From positions 1,426,001 to 1,490,000 of the forward strand of contig NC_031674.1 in the NCBI RefSeq assembly GCF_001640025.1: 64,000 bases of DNA. Reading direction: 5' to 3'. How positions within the stretch are numbered: the stretch's first letter is position 1; every line of letters starts with the position of its first letter. This document shows positions 12,640-21,426 of the stretch, piece by piece. Both the position numbers and the translations under genes were made by a program. The notes beneath the pieces are model-generated. The model had not been told where the DNA came from. It searched no databases and was given only the letters and a program-made list of their open reading frames with translations. Source of the DNA: Sugiyamaella lignohabitans. Lineage: Eukaryota; Ascomycota; Dipodascomycetes; Dipodascales; Trichomonascaceae.

Positions 12640-15600
12640 ATGGGAGTGGAGAACGGGATTGGAAAGAGCTCGAGTGGATCATCGGACGAGCCCAAAGATG
12701 TCCACGATTCGGCCCACCGTTACACTCCGATGGCTCCGCTACAGCCAGCGACATCGCGGTCTTCCATGTCAGCTTCGAAACTGAAGTCGAAGCTCAAGTT
12801 CCACCATCTTCCGAAACCACCTCCTCGGCGGAAAGTTCCTCGTAGTAGGAAGTCAAACAGCAGAAAGAACGAAAACGGCAGAGTGCGTAGTGTGATAAAT
12901 AGCTTATCAGAAACACTCAACCGCAAATCTACTGATAATGATCGCGGAGATGCCCATAATAGCGGTGATGACCAGATTGATAGCGATGATTTGGAGGATC
13001 AGGAGTCGGATCGGTCGAATTCGTCGATTCAGAGCATTATTTTCAGAGACCGAATACCGAACTTCCCACTGTCCCAGAACGAGCTTAATTATATAGCAAT
13101 GACTCCAGTGGAGCTGGTGGTGGAAAATCTTCGTGAGTCGATGATGTCGGATGTGCCAATTCATCAACTGGAAGTTGAACCCGAGAACTGGGCTAATGTT
13201 GGCTGGTATATGCTGTCTAGTAGTGCGCCAATCATCGCTGCGTCTATTGGTCCATTGGGCAATCTGTGCTCAACTGCCTCGGTAGCTGATACTTGGAGAG
13301 CCACAGTGACAGAACCAGTTAGGTATCCAGCGGATTTCGCTTGGATTTACGCGCTGAATGGACTATCATTGTTGTTAGGTTGCATGTCGAATTTGTCATT
13401 GTATATGAACTTCACGGGATTAATTAACCACAGATTGTCACAAACTATTTCCATAGGAGGATGGTATATTGCAAGCATGATTTTATTGGGTCTCATAATA
13501 GCATCAAAGTACGTTTATTTCGACGACGACAGCGTACGAGCGTACGATGGGTTTTGGTTTGGAGTAGTAGCATGTATTTTATATTTCATTGGTGCTACTC
13601 TACTACTTATCAACGAAATTGGCAGGAGATTAAAACGGTCAGTTGTGCCATTGTCAATTACTCATATGCAATCTCGACTGATGTTTCTTAATGTAATATT
13701 TATAGTGTGGATTGGATTTGGAGGAGGTATTTTTACTGCTATGATTCAAGGACTGACTTTTGGTGATGCGATGTATTTTTGCATGGGTGTATGCTTAACA
13801 GTAGCTGCTGGTGATATTCTTCCTAAGACCCATCTGTCAAGAACTATAATCATATTCTACGCTTATATTGGCGTGTTCCTTATTGGTCTCAGTGTCGCTT
13901 CGATAAGTGCTGCCATTGTAGAGTCTAATGGTACAGCCTTGGTTTATCGACGGATCGAACAAGCAAGAAAGAAAAAATATGAAAAGCTGGTGGCTGAAAA
14001 CAAATTCGAGACGCTAAAGCCAGAAGATGCGTTTCATATTCTAAGACGGATCCATCGACGAGAAATCTCCAATGCCAACAATCAGCTAGCATTCAAGGCG
14101 TTGCTGTTGTATGCAGCATTTCTTCTTATAGGAGCGATGGCTTTTTCACTTATTGAAGGGTGGTCGTATTTTGAAGGAATATACTTTTGTGGATTGCTGT
14201 TTGTGGCTAATTCATTTGGTGATTTCACTCCAAAATCTCCAGGAGGAAGAACGTTCTTTGTAGTATGGGCAATCGGAGCAGTGCCTATGATGACTATCCT
14301 GATTTCAAGTCTTAGTTCTACTATCTTTACGTTCATTACAGAAGAAGGTGATAGGTTTACTCGACGGCTTGTACGAATAACAGGGTTCATTGGCAATTTG
14401 AGTGTATTTAACAAGGGACTTGGTAGCCATACAAAGAAAGCATCACACAATCCATTTACAGAGCTCGAAAGACAGGATTCTAGCAATGCTGGACTGGTAC
14501 CGACGAGTCGACCTGGCCAGCCTTTGTTCTTAAAGAGTGCATCGACAATGACTAACGACGAGTCTGACGAATCGTTGTTTAGGTACTGGCCGAGCAGTAT
14601 AGAATCTAATAGCGAAACTGACAACGATGGCGATGACGATAGTGACAGCGATACTCCTACACCCGAGGGTCCAGCACATGATTCCGAAGGTAATGTGAAT
14701 GAGGATATTATCGAAGACATTGAAGAAGCCGAGTCGGAGCATGAAGAAGAGGAAAACGAAAACGAAAACGAAGATAATGAGCAGGCGCGTGAGGAAAGAG
14801 AAGAAAAACAGGAATCTCGCAAGGCAAGCGTGGAATCAGACGATGAATTCAACGACGATGAAGGCGACGATGACCAACCAGATAATGTCGCAGTACGTTT
14901 GCCCGAAGAGAGCGAAGAAGGCGAGTCTTTTGATGGCAGGGTCGATTATCCAGATTCGGAAGTCCTAGTACACAGCGGCGATGACCCCCACGATGACGAT
15001 TACGAAGACCTCGACAACGACGAAGATGAACCACAGCAGCCAGATGAGAAAGACAGCAGTGATCCTCAAGTGAATAAAGACTCTGAATCTGTCCACAAAC
15101 CGAGTAATACACGAGAAAAACAAGCAACCGAGAAACCAAACTCTCTAAAAGGCAGGTCACACATCTCACCGTCATCCTCATACAACGAGAAATCCCCACC
15201 AAAAACCACATCCAAAAGGCCACAGAAACGTGTAGCCCGTCGGTCGTCATCAGGACGGTCATCTCCAACAGCCAGAACCTCGTCTCATTACACATCCAAC
15301 GACCTTCAGAATGCCAATATCTCTACATCCAACCTATCGAAGATCCACACACGACGAATGCTTGTTCTCATCAAACAAGTGCGGACACTGTCGCGAACAC
15401 TGGCCCAATCTCCTGAGACAACGTACTCATTCAAAGAATGGATCCGGATCCTGAAAGTCGTCCGACTCGAAGTCGGAATCAACTCGTCACAATTCTGGCT
15501 CTCACCCTTCACACCCCTACGAGTCCCTGTCGTCGAAAGCTGTTTCTTCCTCCTCACCAGTCTAGCGGCCCTGGACGAAGAAGTCTCGCGAATCATCCAC

Positions 15601-15702
15601 TTCCAACACGGCAAAGAAGCACCCACCGACCGCAAAGAACGAGTGGGTTGTTTCCGCTACAACCCCTCCCGTCGCCGACGCCGACCACCTTCCTCGTCCT
15701 AG
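12640..15702 (+). CDS. TOK1: TOK1-type two-pore outward-rectifier K+ channel, with altered selectivity filters
   Basis: Plasma-membrane channel of the fungal TOK family (eight membrane spans, two pore loops), 1020 aa against about 690 in S. cerevisiae. A charged N-terminus (about 150 aa) precedes spans between about residues 185 and 420 and again between about 485 and 575. Pore 1 reads CLTVAAGDILPKT, aligning with the family's LLTVGLGDILPKS. Pore 2 reads LFVANSFGDFTPKS, aligning with LLTIGYGDYAPRT. Thus the first glycine of the TxGxGD filter is Ala in pore 1 and Ser in pore 2, and the pore 2 Thr is Ala. The C-terminal half is a long, very acidic, low-complexity tail (about 640-870) followed by a basic Ser/Arg-rich end. 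K+ selectivity cannot be assumed. Start is the first ATG in frame. Confidence 0.85.
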   Translation: MGVENGIGKSSSGSSDEPKDVHDSAHRYTPMAPLQPATSRSSMSASKLKSKLKFHHLPKPPPRRKVPRSRKSNSRKNENGRVRSVINSLSETLNRKSTDNDRGDAHNSGDDQIDSDDLEDQESDRSNSSIQSIIFRDRIPNFPLSQNELNYIAMTPVELVVENLRESMMSDVPIHQLEVEPENWANVGWYMLSSSAPIIAASIGPLGNLCSTASVADTWRATVTEPVRYPADFAWIYALNGLSLLLGCMSNLSLYMNFTGLINHRLSQTISIGGWYIASMILLGLIIASKYVYFDDDSVRAYDGFWFGVVACILYFIGATLLLINEIGRRLKRSVVPLSITHMQSRLMFLNVIFIVWIGFGGGIFTAMIQGLTFGDAMYFCMGVCLTVAAGDILPKTHLSRTIIIFYAYIGVFLIGLSVASISAAIVESNGTALVYRRIEQARKKKYEKLVAENKFETLKPEDAFHILRRIHRREISNANNQLAFKALLLYAAFLLIGAMAFSLIEGWSYFEGIYFCGLLFVANSFGDFTPKSPGGRTFFVVWAIGAVPMMTILISSLSSTIFTFITEEGDRFTRRLVRITGFIGNLSVFNKGLGSHTKKASHNPFTELERQDSSNAGLVPTSRPGQPLFLKSASTMTNDESDESLFRYWPSSIESNSETDNDGDDDSDSDTPTPEGPAHDSEGNVNEDIIEDIEEAESEHEEEENENENEDNEQAREEREEKQESRKASVESDDEFNDDEGDDDQPDNVAVRLPEESEEGESFDGRVDYPDSEVLVHSGDDPHDDDYEDLDNDEDEPQQPDEKDSSDPQVNKDSESVHKPSNTREKQATEKPNSLKGRSHISPSSSYNEKSPPKTTSKRPQKRVARRSSSGRSSPTARTSSHYTSNDLQNANISTSNLSKIHTRRMLVLIKQVRTLSRTLAQSPETTYSFKEWIRILKVVRLEVGINSSQFWLSPFTPLRVPVVESCFFLLTSLAALDEEVSRIIHFQHGKEAPTDRKERVGCFRYNPSRRRRRPPSSS

Positions 15703-15763
15703 CATTTCTACCCTGTATATATAACCGCATTTTTTCCCCGGATACTGGCTGGCTGTGGGGACC

Positions 15764-15901
15764 TGCCTCCGGCGGCTGGGGCTCCGCCCCAGACCCCGCT
15801 GCTCCTCTCGCTCCGCTCGAGTCGACTCTCCCCACGGTCCCAGCCATCTCCTGCGAAGCAGGATCCACGGGGTCTGGGGCAGAGCCCCAGCCGCCGGAGG
15901 C
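15764..15901 (+). repeat. Full GC palindrome element, + orientation
   Basis: R-arm left, C-arm right, with spacer ending CGGTCCCAGCCATCTCC. It lies between the TOK1 stop and the SND2 start (308 bp), so it belongs to the TOK1 3' region or SND2 promoter/leader. Confidence 0.93.
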
Positions 15902-16010
15902 AGGTCCGACCCCAGGGACGTACCCTAACATCCTGGCAACTTCACGAGATTCCAGATCATGGGCGACATTTCATGCTCGTCGACCTGAAAATACACACTT
16001 TAAAACAAGA

Positions 16011-16643
16011 ATGGCCAACGCAGCTGCTAAAAAGCTGGCGGTGTCTAATACCGCCAGTCTGAAGACTCTGCATCTCATGTCGCTGGTATTTAATGGCCTG
16101 TTCCTGCTGTCATACTTTGTTCTGTCACGGCCTCGGTCTATAAAACCGTACCTGATCCTGTCGCTGCCGGCGTTTTTCCTCGAGTACCAGATCGAACGAA
16201 TGGGCCGTCCTGTGTTCGACGCCAAGGGCTCGCTCGTTCGCCCGGGTTCTGACGTCAACCAGCCGGGATTGACCGAATGGTTCCACGATGTCATCTACGT
16301 GACGTTTCTGTGTGATTTGCTGGTGGTCATTACTGGCCGTAATGCCGTGTGGTATTTATATTTCTCGGTAGGTTGATGCCTCCGACGGCTGGGGCTCCGC
16401 CCCAGACCCCGTGGCTCCTGCTTCGCAGGAGTTTTTTGGGGGGAATGGCGAGGACTAACATGACAGATTCCATTGTATGCTGCGTATAAGGCGTGGGGAC
16501 TTTTTAAGGGCGTGAGGAGCCAGTTTGGTGGAGGTGCTCAAGGCCCTGCCGAGGAAGCTACAGGTCCTCAGACCAAGTCGAAGAGGCAGGAGAAGCTCGA
16601 GAAGCGTGGTGGAGCTGCTCGCACAAAGTACGCTTCTCACTAA
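16011..16643 (+). CDS. SND2: Snd2/Env10 (TMEM208 family) ER targeting protein
   Basis: Small ER membrane protein of the SRP-independent (SND) targeting route. Exons are 16011..16367 and 16467..16643, giving 177 aa; the yeast protein is about 174 aa. The intron (99 bp) has donor GTAGGT, branch CTAAC and acceptor CAG, and contains a C-arm half of the GC palindrome. The joined sequence reads LYFS-IPLYAAYKAWGLFKG. Family features are an N-terminal Ala/Lys segment, hydrophobic spans around residues 20-60 and 90-120, and the conserved basic tail KSKRQEKLEKRGG. Convergent with SDH2. Confidence 0.9.
16378..16431 (+). repeat. GC palindrome C-arm half inside SND2 intron
   Basis: Left arm ending in the C box (CTCCTGCTTCGCAGGAG). 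It occupies over half of the 99-bp intron, between donor and branch point. Confidence 0.9.
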
Positions 16644-16978
16644 ACCACAGCTTCCCGAGAAAACTCTACGTTCTCGTCTGTTCTTTTGGCTGGTCTATAA
16701 ATCAAATGTAACTAAAATGATGTCATTTTTCGAGCGAGGATCAATGGAATTCAGCAGGTTATGGTAAGATAAACTGTATAAAACTTGATACAATTCATTT
16801 ATGTCTGACATTTACTTTTTAATCAACATTTGTCATTTGAGCTTGTCGTGAACTGCGGGTTGGTAATTGTCAAGGGCTTCTAACAGAATGGCTTCGTTTC
16901 GTGGCTTGACTTTTTATAAACATATGGCAGTGAACCAATTACACCGAAACGAAAAGAACCAGTCCGATTCCCCACGCA

Positions 16979-17029
16979 ACGAGCGAAGCGAGCCACGGGG
17001 TCTGGGGCGAAGCCCCAGCCGCCGGAGGC
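16979..17029 (-). repeat. GC palindrome R-arm half 3' of SDH2
   Basis: Right arm with R box ACGAGCGAAGCGAGCC. It lies about 45 bp downstream of the SDH2 stop in the convergent SND2/SDH2 gap. Confidence 0.88.
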
Positions 17030-17072
17030 AGACTGGCCCCCCAAAAAGAATAAAAAAATGTAAATTAGTTAC

Positions 17073-17891
17073 TTAGAAAGACATCTCCTTCTTGATACGA
17101 GCGATGGCAAGACCGGGGTTGAGGCCCTTGGGACATGTTCGGGCACAGTTCATGATGGTGTGACATCTGTATAAACTCATGGAGTTTTGTAGCATTTCAC
17201 GACGCTTGTCGGTGGCCAGATCACGCGAGTCGGCCATCCATCTGTAGGCTTGCATCAACACGGCGGGTCCGAGGTATTCTTGTTGATTCCACCAGTATGA
17301 AGGACACGAAGTTGAACAACAGGCACACAGAATGCACTCGTACATACCGTCGAGCTTCTTTCTATCCTCGATGGTCTGTAAGTTCTCCTTTCCGTCCTCG
17401 GGAACAGAGTCTCTTTGCAGGTATGGCTCGATGGCCTTGTATTGCTTGTAGAATAGCGTCAAATCGGGAACCAAGTCACGCACCACAAACATGTGTGGTA
17501 AAGGATAGATCTTCGAGTCTTTAGATTCGTCTTGTTCAATACGACACAGACATGCCAAAGTGTTTCTACCGTCGATGTTCATGGCACATGATCCACAAAT
17601 ACCTTCACGGCACGAACGACGGAATGTCAAGGTAGCATCCTGCTCATTCTTAATTTTCAGCAATGCATCAAGAACCATGGGTCCTGTCTTGGATAAATCC
17701 ACTTTATATTCTTTGAGATATGGCTTCTCTTCTGGAGTATCGGGGTTCCATCTGTAAATCTTGAAAGTCTTAAGTCTTTCAACAGGAGCAGCAGCAGCGG
17801 CAGCGGCATTGCTCACAACTCGCGAAGATGACAACATTCTACGCGAGATCATGGACGAAGCTCCACGAACAGCGATTTGTGACTTGAACAT
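17073..17891 (-). CDS. SDH2: Succinate dehydrogenase iron-sulfur subunit
   Basis: Complex II subunit that passes electrons from FAD in Sdh1 to ubiquinone at the inner mitochondrial membrane. It has 272 aa in a single exon. The first approximately 30 residues are basic, Ser/Arg-rich and free of acidic residues, as in a mitochondrial presequence. The [2Fe-2S] ligands are in CREGICGSC with a later Cys in NTLACLC. The [4Fe-4S] and [3Fe-4S] ligands are in [17 protein letters not shown] and [18 protein letters not shown] short Ala run (about 33-41) follows the presequence. Confidence 0.97.
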   Translation of the reverse strand: MFKSQIAVRGASSMISRRMLSSSRVVSNAAAAAAAPVERLKTFKIYRWNPDTPEEKPYLKEYKVDLSKTGPMVLDALLKIKNEQDATLTFRRSCREGICGSCAMNIDGRNTLACLCRIEQDESKDSKIYPLPHMFVVRDLVPDLTLFYKQYKAIEPYLQRDSVPEDGKENLQTIEDRKKLDGMYECILCACCSTSCPSYWWNQQEYLGPAVLMQAYRWMADSRDLATDKRREMLQNSMSLYRCHTIMNCARTCPKGLNPGLAIARIKKEMSF

Positions 17892-18800
17892 GGTTTTTGT
17901 TGTGTAAATTGGAACAAGGCTCTTTGTAGCAGTGACAAAAAAAGATTCCAGTTGATGCGAGAAGGTGAAAAAAATGCAGTACGGGTGTGTTTGTTGGAGT
18001 ATTGCAATTGAGTCGTAGCAGATCTCGTTGTTACAATTACGACTGAAACAGAACAGATATCAGATATTAAAAGCGTTCTCTACAAAAGGAATCAACCTAT
18101 AGTAGCAGAAGTGTTATCAGTTAGCGGGTTTGTCTGAGTGTTTCTCGGAACGACAAACTCGGAATGATTAATGGACCAAAATCCGATTTCAAAATATGGA
18201 TGGATTTGATCACTGGATACGATTCAGGTCGGCTTTTTAAACCAGATACCAGAATTCCAGAAGTTGTTTTTTTCAGCGGTGGAAACAAAAAAATGATAGT
18301 CAGGAATTCAAAACCCGGTTCACCAAAATATCAGGCACTGTTTAAAAACTAACCCACCAGCATCTGACCAGCCAGTAAACTCCCATTTCCAACTTCGCAC
18401 CGTAAAAGACCAATCATCTGCATTCCTATTGGTCCATCAAACTCCCAAACTCACTTCTCCCCAGATTTTCGTCCTAACCCTATACACCATTCCATTCCGT
18501 GCGAGTCTGGGGATACCAAAACCAGACGGAGCGAGACGGAGCGAGATGGGGCCAAACGGGGGTTCTGTTCTTCAATTCCGAGTCAATTGTATTTACTAAG
18601 CACTGTCAATCAACTCCTCAAAATACCAGTCACTTTTGAACTTCCAAAATCTGAAAAAAACCAGAAATTTCACCTGTTCAAAGGCACTCAGCAGCTACCC
18701 ACCCACTGGCCTTCCACACAGCCGTACATCGGCTGGTGCTCCGGCTGATTCTCGGGTGCACCTCGGGACTAACCGGGGGTTATAGAGGGGGGCTCGACCT

Positions 18801-19073
18801 GCCTCCGGCGGCTGGGGCTCTGCCCCAGACCCCGTGGCTCCTCTCGCTCCGCTCGAGTCGTTAGCGGGGAGTCCCCTGGCACGCTCCGGCGACGCACGAC
18901 CCACCGGGTCTGGGGCAGCAAATCTTTTCCCAGTCTGCCTCCGGCGGCTGGGGCGCTGCCCCAGACCCCGCTGCTCCTCTCGCTCCGCTCGAGTCGGTAG
19001 TGGGGAATCCCCAAGCAAACTCCTGCGAAGCAGGAGCCACGGGGTCTGGGGCAGCGCCCCAGCCGCCGGAGGC
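18801..19073 (+). repeat. Compound GC palindrome: broken copy plus full copy
   Basis: A left R arm (18801-18860) is followed by a truncated right-arm fragment (ACCGGGTCTGGGGCAGCA, about 18902-18919). A full + element follows at 18937-19073. The truncated copy suggests a break or replacement inside an older element. Confidence 0.85.
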
Positions 19074-19449
19074 AGACCCCCACCCCGGTGAACCGGCTTC
19101 AGGTGACCGTGCAGCCCGTCAGCGACCAGTCACACCAAAAAATAATATCTATAGCGCGATAGAGTGAGTCAGGAGACGTGCAATTTTTGAGGCAGTTCAG
19201 GGGTAACTTGCAGCTGCATTCAGGGGTAACGAAATTCTGAAACGCTTGCCCCTGCCCTGCCCCTGCCCTCATGAATATAAATACCCCCCTCTCCCCCCCG
19301 TAGATATTGATTATTAATTTGGATGGTCAGAACGACATGTGAGATGATACTTTTTTGTCAGGCCTTAATTTAATTACTTGAAATATAATTTGCTAATAAA
19401 ATTGCTATTAAACACTCCAAGTTGCCAGCACCAACCCACCGCCCGGTCT

Positions 19450-19586
19450 GCCTCCGGCGGCTGGGGCTTCGCCCCAGACCCCACTGCTCCTCTCGCTCCG
19501 CTCGAGTCGTTAACGAGGAGGCCCCTAGCAAACTCCTGCGAAGCAGGAGCCACGGGGTCTGGGGCGAAGCCCCAGCCGCCGGAGGC
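19450..19586 (+). repeat. Full GC palindrome element in array unit 1
   Basis: R-arm left, C-arm right. The spacer (TTAACGAGGAGGCCCCTAGC) differs from that of copies elsewhere, defining an array-specific subfamily. Confidence 0.92.
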
Positions 19587-19799
19587 AGTCAGGGGTAACT
19601 GGTCACCTGTGAGATCTGAAACGCTTGCCCCTGCCCTCATGAATATAAATATCGCCCCTCTCGCCCCGTAGCTGACTTCAATCCTCACCTAGTTGGAAAT
19701 AGGCTGTTATTATATAACGGTACTGCTTATATAATTTGCTAATAAAAATTGCTATTAAACAACACTCTAGGTTGCCAGCACCAACCCACCACCCGGTCT

Positions 19800-19936
19800 G
19801 CCTCCGGCGGCTGGGGCTTCGCCCCAGACCCCACTGCTCCCCTCGCTCCACTCGAGTCGTTAACGAGGAGGCCCCTAGCAAACTCCTGCGAAGCAGGAGC
19901 CACGGGGTCTGGGGCGAAGCCCCAGCCGCCGGAGGC
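19800..19936 (+). repeat. Full GC palindrome element in array unit 2
   Basis: Nearly identical to the copy in unit 1, with scattered changes in the R box (CCCTCGCTCCACTCGAG). Confidence 0.92.
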
Positions 19937-20148
19937 AGTCAGGGGTAACTGGTCACCCGTGAGATCTGAAACGCTTGCCCCTGCCCTCATGAATATAAAT
20001 ATCACCCCTCTCCCCCCTAGCTGACTTCGATCCTCACCTAGTTGGAAATAGGCCGTAATTATATAACGGTACTGCTTATATAATTTGCTAATAAAAATTG
20101 CTATTAAACAACACTCCAGGTTGCCAGCACCAACCCACCACCCGGTCT

Positions 20149-20187
20149 GCCTCCGGGGGCTGGGGCTTCGCCCCAGCCGCCGGAGGC
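20149..20187 (+). repeat. Collapsed GC palindrome in array unit 3
   Basis: Only the outer ends remain: the left end runs into GGGGCTTCGCCCC and straight into the right end (AGCCGCCGGAGGC). About 100 bp of centre is missing compared with units 1 and 2. This is a natural internal deletion of a palindrome. Confidence 0.88.
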
Positions 20188-20405
20188 AGTCAGGGGTAAC
20201 TGGTCACTTGTGAGATCTGAAACGCGTGCCCCTGCCCTACCTCTGCCGTTTTGAATATAAATACCACCCTCCTTCCACCTGTCAGTTTAGCTTTTTTCTT
20301 TCTCTATGCTAAGTTGCATATATATGCTTACATAAGACTTGATTGCTTCCATACTTCGCTAATAAATACGATTGCTACTAAGTTTCGCAGCTGGTACTCT
20401 GGACA

Positions 20406-20542
20406 GCCTCCGGCGGCTGGGGCTGCGCCCCAGACCCCACTGCTCCTCTCGCTCCGCTCGAGTCGTTAGCGAGGGGCCCCCTAGCAAACTCCTGCGAAGC
20501 AGGAGCTACGGGGTCTGGGGCATCGCCCCAGCCGCCGGAGGC
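20406..20542 (+). repeat. Full GC palindrome element in array unit 4
   Basis: R-arm left, C-arm right, spacer of the array subfamily. It ends about 145 bp before the proposed ATG10 start. Confidence 0.92.
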
Positions 20543-20687
20543 AGTATAATCGCTTAAGGTCGATTTGAGACGATAGAGGTTCGCAGGTTCAATGTGTAAA
20601 TCGTTAGTAGCATATCTGACCCCTATAATATACTGATCCAATATACCCCATACTGACAGTGATTCTAAGTGAGTGATATGACTGAGT

Positions 20688-21394
20688 ATGGGAGATTGTC
20701 TGGACACGGAGTCTTTTGAAGGCCTTCTAGCACTCCTTGCTCGTTCAGGCACCGAATTGTTATTCTCTCTACGAAAAACTGTAGGTTAATCCAGTGTCCA
20801 GTCAGAAATAAATCTACTAACCACTGATATTTTTAGAAACTAGGCGAGGTGTATCTCGAAATCACTAATGACCAGGCAGGATATCACAAGAATTTGAGGG
20901 CTATTTACCACGTAATCCCGTGGCGAGCGAGTCCTGACGTCCCTGTTCTTTACATCTCAATCTACAACACCGCCGACAACAACAATCTTGTCACCGACAT
21001 CTCTACAATCTTCGACGAGCTGGTCCCGTCCGACCACCACGAACCCGTCCATGGCTCACTCACTCAAGGCGAGCACCCCATCCACGGCTACCCAACCTTC
21101 TTTCTCCACCCCTGCGAAACAGCCTCACTCCTAAAACTGCTCCGCACCGAACACCCTCCTCCAGCAGCCTACTCCACTGTCCTCTACATCTGGCTTCAGA
21201 CGTTCGGTCGTGTGGTGAGCTTATACCTGCCATCCTTGCCTCCGGCGGCTGGGGCTCCGCCCCAGACCCCGCTGCTCCTCTCGCTGCGCTCGAGCCGGGC
21301 GTCTACGGTCCCAGCCATCTCCTGCGAAGCAGGAGCCACGGGGTCTGGGGCAGAGCCCCAGCCGCCGGAGGCAGGTCCGGGCCAAACTGTGTAG
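20688..21394 (+). CDS. ATG10: Atg10 E2-like autophagy conjugating enzyme (3' end uncertain)
   Basis: E2-like enzyme that transfers Atg12 to Atg5. Exon 1 is 20688..20780 (31 codons, MGDCLDTESFEGLLALLARS). The intron 20781..20836 is 56 bp with donor GTAGGT, branch CTAAC and acceptor TAG. Exon 2 begins KLGEVYLEITND at 20837. The family hallmark is GEHPIHGYPTFFLHPCETAS, in which the Cys of HPC is the thioester residue. After YIWLQTFGRV the frame stays open through a full GC palindrome to a stop at 21392-21394. Either the protein carries a tail of about 50 residues encoded by the repeat, or a second intron starts at GTGAGC (about 21215) and removes it. I see no CTAAC branch point for that intron, so the end is unresolved. 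Confidence 0.8.
21238..21372 (+). repeat. Full GC palindrome element at the ATG10 3' end
   Basis: R-arm left, C-arm right, with spacer ACGGTCCCAGCCATCTCC. It lies in the ATG10/U2B'' convergent region and overlaps the open frame of ATG10, the only copy that may be coding. Confidence 0.93.
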
Positions 21395-21426
21395 AAATGT
21401 AATAAATAAGCAGCGGTGCTGAGTGT

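Larger units (their letters stand above)
19190..20600 (+). repeat. Tandem array of about 346-349-bp units, each with a GC palindrome
   Basis: Units anchor on TTTGCTAATAAA at 19391, 19737 and 20086, spaced 346 and 349 bp. A diverged fourth anchor (TTCGCTAATAAA) lies near 20357, and a partial unit precedes the array at about 19190-19330. Each unit has TTGCCAGCACCAACCCACC, a GC palindrome, TCAGGGGTAACTGGTCAC, GAAACGCTTGCCCCTGCCCT, GAATATAAATA, and CTCACCTAGTTGGAAATAGG. Units 1 and 2 are nearly identical. The array ends roughly 100 bp before the ATG10 start. Confidence 0.88.
17892..20687. promoter_or_regulatory. 2.8-kb divergent region SDH2 / ATG10 with tandem array
   Basis: No recognisable gene. 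A 62-codon ORF at 18164-18352 has no family signature. The right half holds a compound GC palindrome (18801-19073) and the tandem array at 19190-20600 with its embedded palindromes. TCAGGGGTAA (the complement of TTACCCCTGA) occurs five times. Confidence 0.6.

Noticed and set aside
14082..14852. 256-codon Ser-rich ORF antisense to the TOK1 tail
   Set aside because: It is the mirror of an acidic Glu/Asp/Ser coding stretch, which produces few stops on the opposite strand.
18164..18352. 62-codon ORF in the SDH2/ATG10 gap
   Set aside because: Short, no motif, no visible splice partner. Left as unassigned non-coding DNA.
19450..20542. Regularly spaced GC repeats that could look like a CRISPR array
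   Set aside because: The repeats are long palindromes in about 350-bp tandem units of a eukaryotic genome; there are no short uniform repeats with unique spacers and no cas genes.
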